Part shown: positions 22,989-36,166 of the stretch, piece by piece
Layout of the letters: each line of letters opens with the position of its first letter
How positions within the stretch are numbered: the stretch's first letter is position 1
Assembly: GCF_003369915.1 (NCBI RefSeq)
Contig: NC_046676.1
Coordinates: forward strand, 23,064,001-23,128,000
DNA: 64,000 nucleotides
Origin: Drosophila miranda
Taxonomy: Eukaryota > Arthropoda > Insecta > Diptera > Drosophilidae
Direction of reading: 5' to 3'
Notes under the pieces: generated by a model
Told to the model about the DNA's origin: nothing
The model's input: only the letters and a program-made list of their open reading frames with translations
Databases searched by the model: none
Position numbers and translations under genes: made by a program

Positions 22989-25900
22989 CATCCTGGTGAT
23001 CGAGGCCATCGATTACTTCCTGCAGCAGTCGGATCATGCCCAGTCCATCGATCTGTGCATCTACCAGGCTTGCCTGATCAAACAGCTGGCCAACTACGGC
23101 ATTGATCCTCGTCCCAGTCTGCAGTGCTTGCTTCGCGTATTGCTTGCGACTCGGGAGCATACGCGGAATCACTACCATGTGCTCTTGGTTCTGCTGGCGG
23201 AAGTGCTGCACGTCTTGTCCCCCTTCTACTTGGCCGACTTGCTGCGGATCATTGTCTGCGTGGTCGTGCAGGAGTGCTGTGGCCATGAATACATTCTGAA
23301 CATGTGTCTGGATGGCATCATTCAGTGGATGTCTCAGACTGCATTCATACACGCCGAGGGGCTGGCTCTGGCTAACCAGATAGTGCAGCGTGTGCTCGAC
23401 CTCCAACAGTCGGATGAGGGCGAGCGGATATCCACCAAGCAACTGAAGCCGGCCCACATGCGCAACTATCATCCGGACATTGCGATTGCATTTGATCTGG
23501 CCAATCTTGTGGAGTCGTTCGATGCCTCCGAGAATCAGGATGTTTTCGCCTTTGTCGACGCCCTAAATGTCAAGTCAAACACGGTCTTCTGCCAGCGCCT
23601 CCATCTCTTCTTGCGCGCCCTCTTTCTGTCCCGACAACCGCCCGTTGACTGCTGGTTCAAGATCTACGTGGTGATTCTGCAGACCATTAAGGTAAACGAG
23701 GGCATCGCCTACGACTTCCTCATGACCTACATCTTCAAGCTGGCCCACGAGAACAATCCTGAGCTGCAACTGGAGTTGCTTCGAGGTCTGCCCCATTTTG
23801 CCGTATCCAAGGTGAGCTCTCAAATGAACATCACTTGAATCTTCCACTGAAACATGTCCCGTTTTGCGAAGGACAACGTGCCCATGATTCTGAACACCAT
23901 TCGAAATCTGTCCACCGAGAATGGTACCTTCTGTGTGGACCTGTATCTACGACTGTGGCGCGTGGAGTCGCGCACCTATCCCTTCCTGCTGAAGCAAGTG
24001 GCTCAACCGCTGCCGGAGGGCGATAAGCGCTGGGAGCTTCAAGTAGCCCGAGCACATGCCATGCGGGAAATCTGCCAGGAAAAGTAGCCCACAAATTTAT
24101 ACCGATCTTGTATCCTTTTTCTAATCTTATACCCATCTTTTGCAGGCCAACATTGCATGGATCGGAGCTGCTACCTCACCTTAGCAATACGTTAAACAGC
24201 TGCACCGATGAATCGGGGGATCTGGCTACGTCTCTGGCGTTGGATGCTCTTTATGCCTTGTGTGACAGCCACACTGTCAATATTGCTTCCACCTGGCACG
24301 CTCTGGGCAGCAAGTTTCGCGGCGAACAGCGTCCACAGACCCTTAGGTCTCTGTACCATTTCTTTGGCTTGGTTCCGCTGCTGCAGACACCCACACTGGA
24401 GTACGAGAAAGTTGCGGATGATGCCCTAGAGCAGCTGTGGCAGGCCATCAGTCGACCGGGAACAGATGCGGCACAGGTTCGCAATGCTCTGGCAGCCCTA
24501 AAGAGCTATGAGCCAGGAAGCACGCTCAACCTGCAGCACATTCCGGCTCAGTTTCGTTTTGAGATTGTCGGTGGAGCAGTGGGAGGACTTAGTGGCCGAG
24601 AGGTGGTGAATCTGCAGAAAGAGACCGTCCCCGGCGAGGTGTGGGTGCAGCTACTACAGAAGATTCGCCCGGAATGTGGAGATGCAGCAGCTGATCTGAT
24701 TTCCCATCACATAAGCAACGAAATAAACGGCTTTCGGAGCGGAGTCTACCGCCTGCCCGAGGGCAAGCCGGAGCCACGCAAGCTAGTGGGTTTGTTCGGG
24801 ACCCTCCCGCTCCGTGCAGTAACCAACTACATGGTGAGCCAGGCCCGCTTCGGAGACTACGTGTCAGAGCCCTATGCAGGGACCTTTCCCCTTAGGGCGC
24901 TGTCCAATAAATTTCCCAAGCCGATACCACCGCTCGATTGGAGCTGCTTGACGAGCTTCTTTCACCTATCCTTCGATGCAAGGAAGTACTGCATCATGAT
25001 AGCCAAGAATCAGGCGTCGAGCTCAGGCACAGCGAAGCGTTTGCTAGAGAACTTCCTGGTAGAATTCGAGCCTAATTGCTTCGAGGAGGATCTGCTGTTA
25101 CTGTTCTCACTGCTACCGGAGATCGCCAGCAACGTGGGCCTTCAGATCATAAAGAACTTTGCCGAGAAAGTGGCTGTCTATTGCTTCAAAGAGTCACAGA
25201 TAAACGACTTTGTCGAGGGTGAGTTTACACTTTTTATACCCGATACTCAAAATGAGTATTGGAGTATATTAGATTTTTGGTAAAAGTGGATGTGTGTAAC
25301 GTCCAGAAGGAATCGTTTCCGACCCCATAAAGTATATATATTCTTGATCAGCATCAATAACCGAGTCGATTGAGCCCTGTCTGTCTGTCCGTCCGTCCGT
25401 CTGTCCGTCTGTCCGTCCCCTTCAGCGCTTAGTGCTCAAAGACTATAAGAGCTAGAGCAACGTTGTTTTGGATCCAGACAAAAATATTTCAAAACTTCGC
25501 CCCGCCCACTTCCGCCCCCACAAAGGACGAAAATCTGTGGCATCCACATTTTTAAAGATACGATAAAACCAAAAACGCAGAATCGTAGAGGATGACTATA
25601 TGTTCTAGAGTGTAAAATCTCAACCAGATCGTATAATTATTATAGCCAGAATCAAGAAAACAATTTCATTCTTTCTCGCTCTGTTTCATGTACGAAAATC
25701 TGGGGCATCCACAAATCTCAGAGACTATTAAGGCTAGAGTAACCAAATTTGGTATCCGCACTTCTGTTAGATCTCACTATAAAACGTATATCTCAGAATT
25801 TCGCCCCACCCCCTTCCGCCCCCACAAAGGACGAAAATCTGTTGCATCCACAATATTGCAGATTCGAGAAAACTAAAAACGCAGAATCATAGATAATGAC

Positions 25901-27074
25901 CATATCTATCAGATTGCTGAATCTGGATCAGATCGGATCATTTTTATACCCAAAAGGAACAAATCAATTTGCACTGGCTACGCAGCGCCCGACGTCACGC
26001 TCAGACTGATTTTCTGTCTCTCTCGCACGCACTCTTTGTCGTGTCGTTTAATATTAGCGGCGTCTGCCGGAGGAGAGCCATACTGACTAAGTATCGGGTA
26101 TAACTGTAGAGTTGCGGTGTCCGCAGCAACTCACAACGTTCCCCCTCGTTTTTGCTTGCTTTTTGTCCAGGCGATGACCTTGTATCATCTTGTTTGCAGG
26201 ATGCCTTTTTGAAAAGTTTTTGGACAGCGTCAAGTACATTTTCACGGGAAAGTGCGACCTACCACCCGAAGTGTTGGATGTTTTCACACTGATTGTAGAG
26301 CGCTACATGGACTCGATGAATCTGGACTCGAGGCTGTTTGAGCGCTACACAGAGGTGGTGGCCGTTTTGCATCCGAATGCCATCGACGGGCTGACCACGC
26401 CCGCCAATTGGTGGGAGACGCCCATAGGCAAGCTAAAAAAGGCCACCATCATCCGATGCTATCTGGTGCTGTATAACGAGAAGTTGCCCAACCCACTCAA
26501 ATGGCTGACGCCCATTATTGATGCCTACGAGAAGCGCACGGAGGAGCGCTCCTTCTTCTATCGCCACTTGGCTGCCACTCTGTATGCCTTTGGAAGCGAT
26601 GAACATGCCTGTAACTGGATCATGGAAATATTCCTGGAGATCCAGATGCTGCTGGCCGAGGCCTCCAACAAGGAGAAGGTTAACAGGGCACTCTATCTGC
26701 TGGACATCTTTGTTCTGGCCGTGGATGTGCTCTCCGGCTGTGCCGTGCTGCTGGGCAGTGTCGATGTGGTGGCCACAGACGATAAGCAACTCAATCTCAA
26801 TCTCTTTCCCGAGAGCTTGCAGTATCTGTGCGACCACATATTCTGGAAGGACCATGAAGCAAAGGTGAGTGAAGAAGACTCAACTATATGCCACTTTCTT
26901 GATCATTTTTGTATCGACTTTCAGGTCTATGAATTCCTATTTAATCTATATAAGCACAGCTCCATGCCGTCGGACTATGCAGACGTATTCAAGGAGGCAA
27001 TCATTTGTTCCCGGAACAAACCATACTTCGACCACAAAGGTGTCTGGACCAAATACGTAGGCCAGCGTAAATGA
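22989..27074 (+). CDS. FOCAD-like: FOCAD-like copy U7, exons A-E all open, no exon 1
   Basis: Exons A 22989-23811, B 23872-24083, C 24146-25218, D 26200-26864, E 26925-27074. All five exons join without a stop up to the normal TGA at 27072-27074, ending GVWTKYVGQRK (Gln for Leu in most copies). Exon D is 3 nt longer than usual because 'gataagcagcgactc' reads 'gataagcaactcaatctc', an in-frame change near 26788. Exon A has Phe to Cys in RIIVCVVV. The copy has no promoter or exon 1 of its own: it is the last member of the fused trio U5-U6-U7, so its expression would depend on read-through from the U5 promoter at about 14.0 kb. A poly(A) signal ATTAAA is at 27214-27219. Confidence 0.8.
25235..26153. 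mobile_element. DINE-like element, intron of U7
   Basis: Intron 25219-26199 (981 nt). Short subtype with the 'tacgcagcgcccgacg' segment intact, unlike its neighbour U6. Confidence 0.8.
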
Positions 27075-27598
27075 ACACGACGAACACACCGCATTTAACA
27101 CTCCAACCCACGCCTAAAGTGCAGTTACTGGTTAACGATCACCGAATACCGTCAATGTTAGTCATCTTTTGATAGCAAACGCATTCTTTGTTATTTATAT
27201 GTGTTTAAAGAACATTAAATGCATTTTTGCGCACAGTATTTGAATTTAAATGTTTCCAGTGCGGTTATCGCACAAAAATACCATACGACAGCTCGATAGT
27301 CGATAGTATCGATAGTCAAACTTGAATTCGTCAGTATATAAATGGTATATTTTATAAATTAAACGATATATTTTAGTATATTTCTGAGGGTTGGACGGTA
27401 TATTTTAACGATAAATCCGCGGTCACACTGATATCAATATTTTTAATATATTTATTAAAAAAAATGCAGATAAATTAAAAAAAATGTAATTAAAACGTAT
27501 TATCAGTGCGTGTCACGTGCTGCAATCCCGATCGGCTGTGAAGCAACCTTGAAGCTATTATACCACGGATACTGGGAGACTCGAGCAAAACGTAAACA
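27075..27598 (+). promoter_or_regulatory. 3' UTR of U7 and promoter of U8
   Basis: ATTAAA lies at 27214-27219. Promoter elements: DRE TATCGATA 27307-27314 preceded by the duplicated 'cgatagt', motif 6 TTTAGTATATTT 27372-27383, and intact motif 1 CGGTCACACTG 27420-27430. It belongs to the haplotype with 'accatacgac' and 'caaacttgaatt', shared with the U5 and U16 promoters. Exon 1 starts at 27599. Confidence 0.8.
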
Positions 27599-30500
27599 AT
27601 GGACGATATCAAGCTGGCGAAGGTATGTATGTTTATGGCTTACTCAACTTCAATCAGTGTTGTTTGCTAAACAGTCATTGTAAGTTCGAGGACAGTAACA
27701 TTGTCCAATCTAAATCCTGGACAAGAGTTGTGAGTCATGCAGCAATGCTTTTTTTGCTTCACCTTCTGCTCGGGCTATTCAAAATCGATGGTCAACCTGG
27801 GCGGGCTTCAAAGGAAGGACCGGCACAGTACCAAGGGCTCTCTCCCTAATGCCGCAGGACACACAAATCATGTATATTAATATATACCAGCATCCTGGTG
27901 ATCGAGGCCATCGATTACTTCCTGCAGCAGTCGGATCATGCCCAGTCCATCGATCTGTGCATCTACCAGGCTTGCCTGATCAAACAGCTGGCCAACTACG
28001 GCATTGATCCTCGTCCCAGTCTGCAGTGCTTGCTTCGCGTATTGCTTGCGACTCGGGAGCATACGCGGAATCACTACCATGTGCTCTTGGTTCTGCTGGC
28101 GGAAGTGCTGCACGTCTTGTCCCCCTTCTACTTGGCCGACTTGCTGCGGATCATTGTCTTCGTGGTCGTGCAGGAGCGCTGTGGCCATGAATACATTCTG
28201 AACATGTGTCTGGATGGCATCATTCAGTGGATGTCTCAGACTGCATTCATACACGCCGAGGGGCTGGCTCTGGCTAACCAGATAGTGCAGCGTGTGCTCG
28301 ACCTCCAACAGTCGGATGAGGGCGAGCGGATATCCACCAAGCAACTGAAGCCGGCCCACATGCGCAACTATCATCCGGACATTGCGATTGCATTTGATCT
28401 GGCCAATCTTGTGGAGTCGTTCGATGCCTCCGAGAATCAGGATGTTTTCGCCTTTGTCGACGCCCTAAATGTCAAGTCAAACACGGTCTTCTGCCAGCGC
28501 CTCCATCTCTTCTTGCGCGCCCTCTTTCTGTCCCGACAACCGCCCGTTGACTGCTGGTTCAAGATCTACTAGGTGATTCTGCAGACCATTAAGGTAAACG
28601 AGGGCATCGCCTACGACTTCCTCATGACCTACATCTTCAAGCTGGCCCACGAGAACAATCCTGAGCTGCAACTGGAGTTGCTTCAAGGTCTGCCCCATTT
28701 TGCCGTATCCAAGGTGAGCTCTCAAATGAACATCACTTGAATCTTCCACTGAAACATGTCCCGTTTTGCGAAGGACAACGTGCCCATGATTCTGAACACC
28801 ATTCGAATTTTGTCCACCGAGAATGGTACCTTCTGTGTGGACCTGTATCTACGACTGTGGCGCGTGGAGTCGAGCACCTATCCCTTCCTGCTGAAGCAAG
28901 TGGCTCAACCGCTGCCGGAGGGCGATAAGCGCTGGGAGCTTCAAGTAGCCCGAGCACATGCCATGCGGGAAATCTGCCAGGAAAAGTAGCCCACAAATTT
29001 ATACCGATCTTGTATCCTTTTTCTAATCTTATACCCATCTTTTGCAGGCCAACATTGCATGGATCGGAGCTGCTACCTCACCTTAGCAATACGTTAAACA
29101 GCTGCACCGATGAATCGGGGGATCTGGCTACGTCTCTGGCGTTGGATGCTCTTTATGCCTTGTGTGACAGCCACACTGTCAATATTGCTTCCACCTGGCA
29201 CGCTCTGGGCAGCAAGTTTCGCGGCGAACAGCGTCCACAGACCCTTAGGTCTCTGTACCATTTCTTTGGCTTGGTTCCGCTGCTGCAGACACCCACACTG
29301 GAGTACGAGAAAGTTGCGGATGATGCCCTAGAGCAGCTGTGGCAGGCCATCAGTCGACCGGGAACAGATGCGGCACAGGTTCGCAATGCTCTGGCAGCCT
29401 AAAGAGCTATGAGCCAGGAAGCACGCTCAACCTGCAGCACATTCCGGCTCAGTTTCGTTTTGAGATTGTCGGTGGAGCAGTGGGAGGACTTAGTGGCCGA
29501 GAGGTGGTGAATCTGCAGAAAGAGACCGTCCCCGGCGAGGTGTGGGTGCAGCTACTACAGAAGATTCGCCCGGAATGTGGAGATGCAGCAGCTGATCTGA
29601 TTTCCCATCACATAAGCAACGAAATAAACGGCTTTCGGAGCGGAGTCTACCGCCTGCCCGAGGGCAAGCCGGAGCCACGCAAGCTAGTGGGTTTGTTCGG
29701 GACCAGCCCGCTCCGTGCAGTAACCAACTACATGGTGAGCCAGGCCCGCTTCGGAGACTACGTGTCAGAGCCCTATGCAGTGACCTTTGCCCTCAGGGCG
29801 CTGTCCAATAAATTTCCCAAGCCGATACCACCGCTCGATTGGAGCTGCTTGACGAGCTTCTTTCACCTATCCTTCGATGCGAGGAAGTACTGCATCATGA
29901 TAGCCAAGAATCAGGCGTCGAGCTCAGGCACAGCGAAGCGTTTGCTAGAGAACTTCCTGGTAGAATTCGAGCCTGATTGCTTCGAGGAGGATCTGCTGTT
30001 ACTGTTCTCACTGCTACCGGAGATCGCCAGCAACGTGGGCCTTCAGATCATAAAGAACTTTGCCGAGAAAGTGGCTGTCTATTGCTTCAAAGAGTCACAG
30101 ATAAACGACTTTGTCGAGGGTGAGTTTACACTTTTTATACCCGATACTCAAAATGAGTATTGGAGTATATTAGATTTTTGGTAAAAGTGGATGTGTGTAA
30201 CGTCCAGAAGGAATCGTTTCCGACCCCATAAAGTATATATATTCTTGATCAGCATCAATAACCGAGTCGATTGAGCCCTGTCTGTCTGTCCGTCCGTCCG
30301 TCTGTCCGTCCCCTTCAGCGCTTAGTGCTCAAAGACTATAAGAGCTAGAGCAACGTTGTTTTGGATCCAGACAAAAATATTTCAAAACTTCGCCCCGCCC
30401 ACTTCCGCCCCCACAAAGGACGAAAATCTGTGGCATCCACATTTTTAAAGATACGATAAAACCAAAAACGCAGAATCGTAGAGGATGACTATATGTTCTA

Positions 30501-31833
30501 GAGTGTAAAATCTCAACCAGATCGTATAATTATTATAGCCAGAATCAAGAAAACAATTTCATTCTTTCTCGCTCCGTTTCATGTACGAAAATCTGGGGCA
30601 TCCACAAATCTCAGAGACTATTAAGGCTAGAGTAACCAAATTTGGTATCCGCACTTCTGTTAGATCTCACTATAAAACGTATTTCGCCCCACCCCCTTCC
30701 GCCCCCACAAAGGACGAAAATCTGTTGCATCCACAATATTGCAGATTCGAGAAAACTAAAAACGCAGAATCATAGATAATGACCATATCTATCAGACTGC
30801 TGAATCTAGATCAGATCGGATCATTTTTATACCCAAAAGGAACAAATCAATTTGTACTGGCTACGCAGCGCCCGACGTCACGCTCAGACTGATTTTCTGT
30901 CTCTCTCGCACGCACTCTTTGTCGTGTCGTTTAATATTAGCGGCGTCTGCCGGAGGAGAGCCATACTGACTAAGTATCGGGTATAACTGTAGAGTTGCGG
31001 TGTCCGCAGCAACTCACAACGTTCCCCCTCGTTTTTGCTTGCTTTTTGTCCAGGCGATGACCTTGTATCATCTTGTTTGCAGGATGCCTTTTTGAAAAGT
31101 TTTTGGACAGCGTCAAGTACATTTTCACGGGAAAGTGCGACCTACCACCCGAAGTGTTGGATGTTTTCACACTGATTGTAGAGCGCTACATGGACTCGAT
31201 GAATCTGGACTCGAGGCTGTTTGAGCGCTACACAGAGGTGGTGGCCGTTTTGCATCCGAATGCCATCGACGGGCTGACCACGCCCGCCAATTGGTGGGAG
31301 ACGCCCATAGGCAAGCTAAAAAAGGCCACCATCATCCGATGCTATCTGGTGCTGTATAACGAGAAGTTGCCCAACCCACTCAAATGGCTGACGCCCATTA
31401 TTGATGCCTACGAGAAGCGCACGGAGGAGCGCTCCTTCTTCTATCGCCACTTGGCTGCCACTCTGTATGCCTTTGGAAGCGATGAACATGCCTGTAACTG
31501 GATCATGGAAATATTCCTGGAGATCCAGATGCTGCTGGCCGAGGCCTCCAACAAGGAGAAGGTTAACAGGGCACTCTATCTGCTGGACATCTTTGTTCTG
31601 GCCGTGGATGTGCTCTCCGGCTGTGCCGTGCTGCTGGGCAGTGTCGATGTGGTGGCCACAGACGATAAGCAGCGACTCAATCTCTTTCCCGAGAGCTTGC
31701 AGTATCTGTGCGACCACATATTCTGAAAGGACCATGAAGCAAAGGTGAGTGAAGAAGACTCAACTATATGCCACTTTCTTGATCATTTTTGTATCGACTT
31801 TCAGGTCTATGAATTCCTATTTAATCTATATAT
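27599..31833 (+). pseudogene. FOCAD-like: FOCAD-like copy U8, with exon 1 but three lesions
   Basis: Exon 1 is 27599-27622, the candidate microexon 27675-27679, exon A 27891-28713, B 28774-28985, C 29048-30119, D 31083-31744, truncated E 31805-31833. Breaks: TAG in exon A at 28570-28572 (as in U1, U5); a private 1-nt deletion in exon C near 29398 (gcagccctaaag to gcagcctaaag) that stops translation at 29400-29402; and TGA in exon D at 31724-31726 (as in U5, U6). The copy closely resembles U5 in exon A/B markers (LLQGLPHF, attttgtcc) and in the exon C string 'ggaccagcccg', so U8 and U5 are sister copies. Its 3' end is fused to U9. Confidence 0.88.
30136..31036. mobile_element. DINE-like element, intron of U8
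   Basis: Intron 30120-31082 (963 nt). Private ~10-nt loss near 30680 ('aacgtatttcgcc'). Confidence 0.8.
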
Positions 31834-32098
31834 GTATGTTTATGGCTTACTCAACTTCAATCAGTGTTGTTTGCTAAACAGTCATTGTAAGTTCGAGGAC
31901 AGTAACATTGTCCAATCTAAATCCTGGACAAGAGTTGTGAGTCATGCAGCAATGCTTTTTTTTGCTTCACCTTCTGCTCGGGCTATTCAAAATCGATGGT
32001 CAACCTGGGCGGGCATCAAAGGAAGGACCGGCACAGCACCAAGGGCTCTCTCCCTAATGCCGCAGGACACACAAATCATGTATATTAATATATACCAG
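31805..32098 (+). other. Exon E / intron 1 fusion U8-U9
   Basis: Identical breakpoint, donor at 31834, acceptor before 32099, in-frame phase, 8-T tract. Confidence 0.75.
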
Positions 32099-35000
32099 CA
32101 TCCTGGTGATCGAGGCCATCGATTACTTCCTGCAGCAGTCGGATCATGCCCAGTCCATCGATCTGTGCATCTACCAGGCTTGCCTGATCAAACAGCTGGC
32201 CAACTACGGCATTGATCCTCGTCCCAGTCTGCAGTGCTTGCTTCGCGTATTGCATGCGACTCGGGAGCATACGCGGAATCACTACCATGTGCTCTTGGTT
32301 CTGCTGGCGGAAGTGCTGCACGTCTTGTCCCCCTTCTACTTGGCCGACTTGCTGCGGATCATTGTCTTCGTGGTCGTGCAGGAGTGCTGTGGCCATGAAT
32401 ACATTCTGAACATGTGTCTGGATGGCATCATTCAGTGGATGTCTCAGACTGCATTCATACACGCCGAGGGGCTGGCTCTGGCTAACCAGATAGTGCAGCG
32501 TGTGCTCGACCTCCAACAGTCGGATGAGGGCGAGCGGATATCCACCAAGCAACTGAAGCCGGCCCACATGCGCAACTATCATCCGGACATTGCGATTGCA
32601 TTTGATCTGGCCAATCTTGTGGAGTCGTTCGATGCCTCCGAGAATCAGGATGTTTTCGCCTTTGTCGACGCCCTAAATGTCAAGTCAAACACGGTCTTCT
32701 GCCAGCGCCTCCATCTCTTCTTGCGCGCCCTCTTTCTGTCCCGACAACCGCCCGTTGACTGCTGGTTCAAGATCTACGTGGTGATTCTGCAGACCATTAA
32801 GGTAAACGAGGGCATCGCCTACGACTTCCTCATGACCTACATCTTCAAGCTGGCCCACGAGAACAATCCTGAGCTGCAACTGGAGTTGCTTCAAGGTCTG
32901 CCCCATTTTGCCGTATCCAAGGTGAGCTCTCAAATGAACATCACTTGAATCTTCCACTGAAACATGTCCCGTTTTGCGAAGGACAACGTGCCCATGATTC
33001 TGAACACCATTCGAATTTTGTCCACCGAGAATGGTACCTTCTGTGTGGACCTGTATCTACGACTGTGGCGCGTGGAGTCGCGCACCTATCCCTTCCTGCT
33101 GAAGCAAGTGGCTCAACCGCTGCCGGAGGGCGATAAGCGCTGGGAGCTTCAAGTAGCCCGAGCACATGCCATGCGGGAAATCTGCCAGGAAAAGTAGCCC
33201 ACAAATTTATACCGATCTTGTATCCTTTTTCTAATCTTATACCCATCTTTTGCAGGCCAACATTGCATGGATCGGAGCTGCTACCTCACCTTAGCAATAC
33301 GTTAAACAGCTGCACCGATGAATCGGGGGATCTGGCTACGTCTCTGGCGTTGGATGCTCTTTATGCCTTGTGTGACAGCCACACTGTCAATATTGCTTCC
33401 ACCTGGCACGCTCTGGGCAGCAAGTTTCGCGGCGAACAGCGTCCACAGACCCTTAGGTCTCTGTACCATTTCTTTGGCTTGGTTCCGCTGCTGCAGACAC
33501 CCACACTGGAGTACGAGAAAGTTGCGGATGATGCCCTAGAGCAGCTGTGGCAGGCCATCAGTCGACCGGGAACAGATGCGGCACAGGTTCGCAATGCTCT
33601 GGCAGCCCTAAAGAGCTATGAGCCAGGAAGCACGCTCAACCTGCGGCACATTCCGGCTCAGTTTCGTTTTGAGATTGTCGGTGGAGCAGTGGGAGGACTT
33701 AGTGGCCGAGAGGTGGTGGATCTGCAGGAAGAGACCGTCCCCGGCGAGGTGTGGGTGCAGCTACTACAGAAGATTCGCCCGGAATGTGGAGATGCAGCAG
33801 CTGATCTGATTTCCCATCACATAAGCAACGAAATAAACGGCTTTCGGAGCGGAGTCTACCGCCTGCCCGAGGGCAAGCCGGAGCCACGCAAGCTAGTGGG
33901 TTTGTTCGGGACCCTCCCGCTCCGTGCAGTAACCAACTACATGGTGAGCCAGGCCCGCTTCGGAGACTACGTGTCAGAGCCCTATGCAGGGACCTTTCCC
34001 CTTAGGGCGCTGTCCAATAAATTTCCCAAGCCGATACCACCGCTCGATTGGAGCTGCTTGACGAGCTTCTTTCACCTATCCTTTGATGCAAGGAAGTACT
34101 GCATCATGATAGCCAAGAATCAGGCGTCGAGCTCAGGCACAGCGAAGCGTTTGCTAGAGAACTTCCTGGTAGAATTCGAGCCTAATTGCTTCGAGGAGGA
34201 TCTGCTGTTACTGTTCTCACTGCTACCGGAGATCGCCAGCAACGTGGGCCTTCAGATCATAAAGAACTTTGCCGAGAAAGTGGCTGTCTATTGCTTCAAA
34301 GAGTCACAGATAAACGACTTTGTCGAGGGTGAGTTTACACTTTTTATACCCGATACTCAAAATGAGTATTGGAGTATATTAGATTTTTGGTAAAAGTGGA
34401 TGTGTGTAACGTCCAGAAGAAATCGTTTCCGACCCCATAAAGTATATATATTCTTGATCAGCATCAATAACCGAGTCGATTGAGCCCTGTCTGTCTGTCC
34501 GTCCGTCCGTCTGTCCGTCCCCTTCAGCGCTTAGTGCTCAAAGACTATAAGAGCTAGAGCAACGTTGTTTTGGATCCAGACAAAAATATTTCAAAACTTC
34601 GCCCCGCCCACTTCCGCCCCCACAAAGGACGAAAATCTGTGGCATCCACATTTTTAAAGATACGATAAAACCAAAAACGCAGAATCGTAGAGGATGACTA
34701 TATGTTCTAGAGTGTAAAATCTCAACCAGATCGTATAATTATTATAGCCAGAATCAAGAAAACAATTTCATTCTTTCTCGCTCTGTTTCATGTACGAAAA
34801 TCTGGGGCATCCACAAATCTCAGAGACTATTAAGGCTAGAGTAACCAAATTTGGTATCCGCACTTCTGTTAGATCTCACTATAAAACGTATATCTCAGAA
34901 TTTCGCCCCACCCCCTTCCGCCCCCACAAAGGACGAAAATCTGTTGCATCCACAATATTGCAGATTCGAGAAAACTAAAAACGTAGAATCATAGATAATG

Positions 35001-36166
35001 ACCATATCTATCAGATTGCTGAATCTGGATCAGATCGGATCATTTTTATACCCAAAAGGAACAAATCAATTTGTACTGGCTACGCAGCGCCCGACGTCAC
35101 GCTCAGACTGAATTTCCTTTTTCTCTCTCGCACGCACTCTTTGTCGTGTCGTTTAATATTAGCGGCGTCTGCCCGAGGAGAGCCATACTGACTAAGTATC
35201 GGGTATAACTGTAGAGTTGCGGTGTCCGCAGCAACTCACAACGTTCCCCCTCGTTTTTGCTTGCTTTTTGTCCAGGCGATGACCTTGTATCATCTTGTTT
35301 GCAGGATGCCTTTTTGAAAAGTTTTTGGACAGCGTCAAGTACATTTTCACGGGAAAGTGCGACCTACCACCCGAAGTGTTGGATGTTTTCACACTGATTG
35401 TAGAGCGCTACATGGACTCGATGAATCTGGACTCGAGGCTGTTTGAGCGCTACACAGAGGTGGTGGCCGTTTTGCATCCGAATGCCATCGACGGGCTGAC
35501 CACGCCCGCCAATTGGTGGGAGACGCCCATAGGCAAGCTAAAAAAGGCCACCATCATCCGATGCTATCTGGTGCTGTATAACGAGAAGTTGCCCAACCCA
35601 CTCAAATGGCTGACGCCCATTATTGATGCCTACGAGAAGCGCACGGAGGAGCGCTCCTTCTTCTATCGCCACTTGGCTGCCACTCTGTATGCCTTTGGAA
35701 GCGATGAACATGCCTGTAACTGGATCATGGAAATATTCCTGGAGATCCAGATGCTGCTGGCCGAGGCCTCCAACAAGGAGAAGGTTAACAGGGCACTCTA
35801 TCTGCTGGACATCTTTGTTCTGGCCGTGGATGTGCTCTCCGGCTGTGCCGTGCTGCTGGGCAGTGTCGATGTGGTGGCCACAGACGATAAGCAGCGACTC
35901 AATCTCTTTCCCGAGAGCTTGCAGTATCTGTGCGACCACATATTCTGGAAGGACCATGAAGCAAAGGTGAGTGAAGAAGACTCAACTATATGCCACTTTC
36001 TTGATCATTTTTGTATCGACTTTCAGGTCTATGAATTCCTATTTAATCTAGCTCCATGCCGTCGGACTATGCAGACGTATTCAAGGAGGCAATCATTTGT
36101 TCCCGGAACAAACCATACTTCGACCACAAAGGTGTCTGGACCAAATACGTAGGCCTGCGTAAATGA
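32099..36166 (+). CDS. FOCAD-like: FOCAD-like copy U9, exons A-D open, frameshifted exon E
   Basis: Exons A 32099-32921, B 32982-33193, C 33256-34328, D 35305-35966, E 36027-36166. A to D are open and in frame. Exon E lost 10 nt near 36050 ('aatctatataagcacagctcc' reduced to 'aatctagctcc'), shifting the frame to a tail that stops at 36150-36152; the ancestral TGA is 36164-36166. It resembles U6 in exon A (His in VLHATRE, Val in KIYVVILQ) but has the U1/U5/U8-type exon A end and B start (LLQGLPHF, attttgtcc), so it looks like a recombinant. No exon 1; the 5' side is the U8 fusion. ATTAAA is at 36306-36311. Confidence 0.75.
34345..35258. mobile_element. DINE-like element, intron of U9 (GA-tract variant)
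   Basis: Intron 34329-35304 (976 nt). Near the 3' end it reads 'gactgaatttcctttttctc' where most copies read 'gactgattttctgtctctc', extending the polypyrimidine/GA tract (TCTCTCTC at 35122-35129). Shared with U10 and U14. Confidence 0.8.

Larger units (their letters stand above)
14317..36166 (+). repeat. Higher-order repeat U5-U6-(U7) / U8-U9
   Basis: U5 and U8 share the exon A TAG, the exon D TGA, LLQGLPHF, 'attttgtcc' and 'ggaccagcccg'; the U5-U6 and U8-U9 fusions share the 8-T tract; and U6 and U9 share VLHATRE and KIYVVILQ. The offsets are 13,282 (U5 to U8 exon A) and 13,313 (U6 to U9). Downstream, U7 and U9 both end in a full-type exon E followed by a promoter. Confidence 0.7.
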
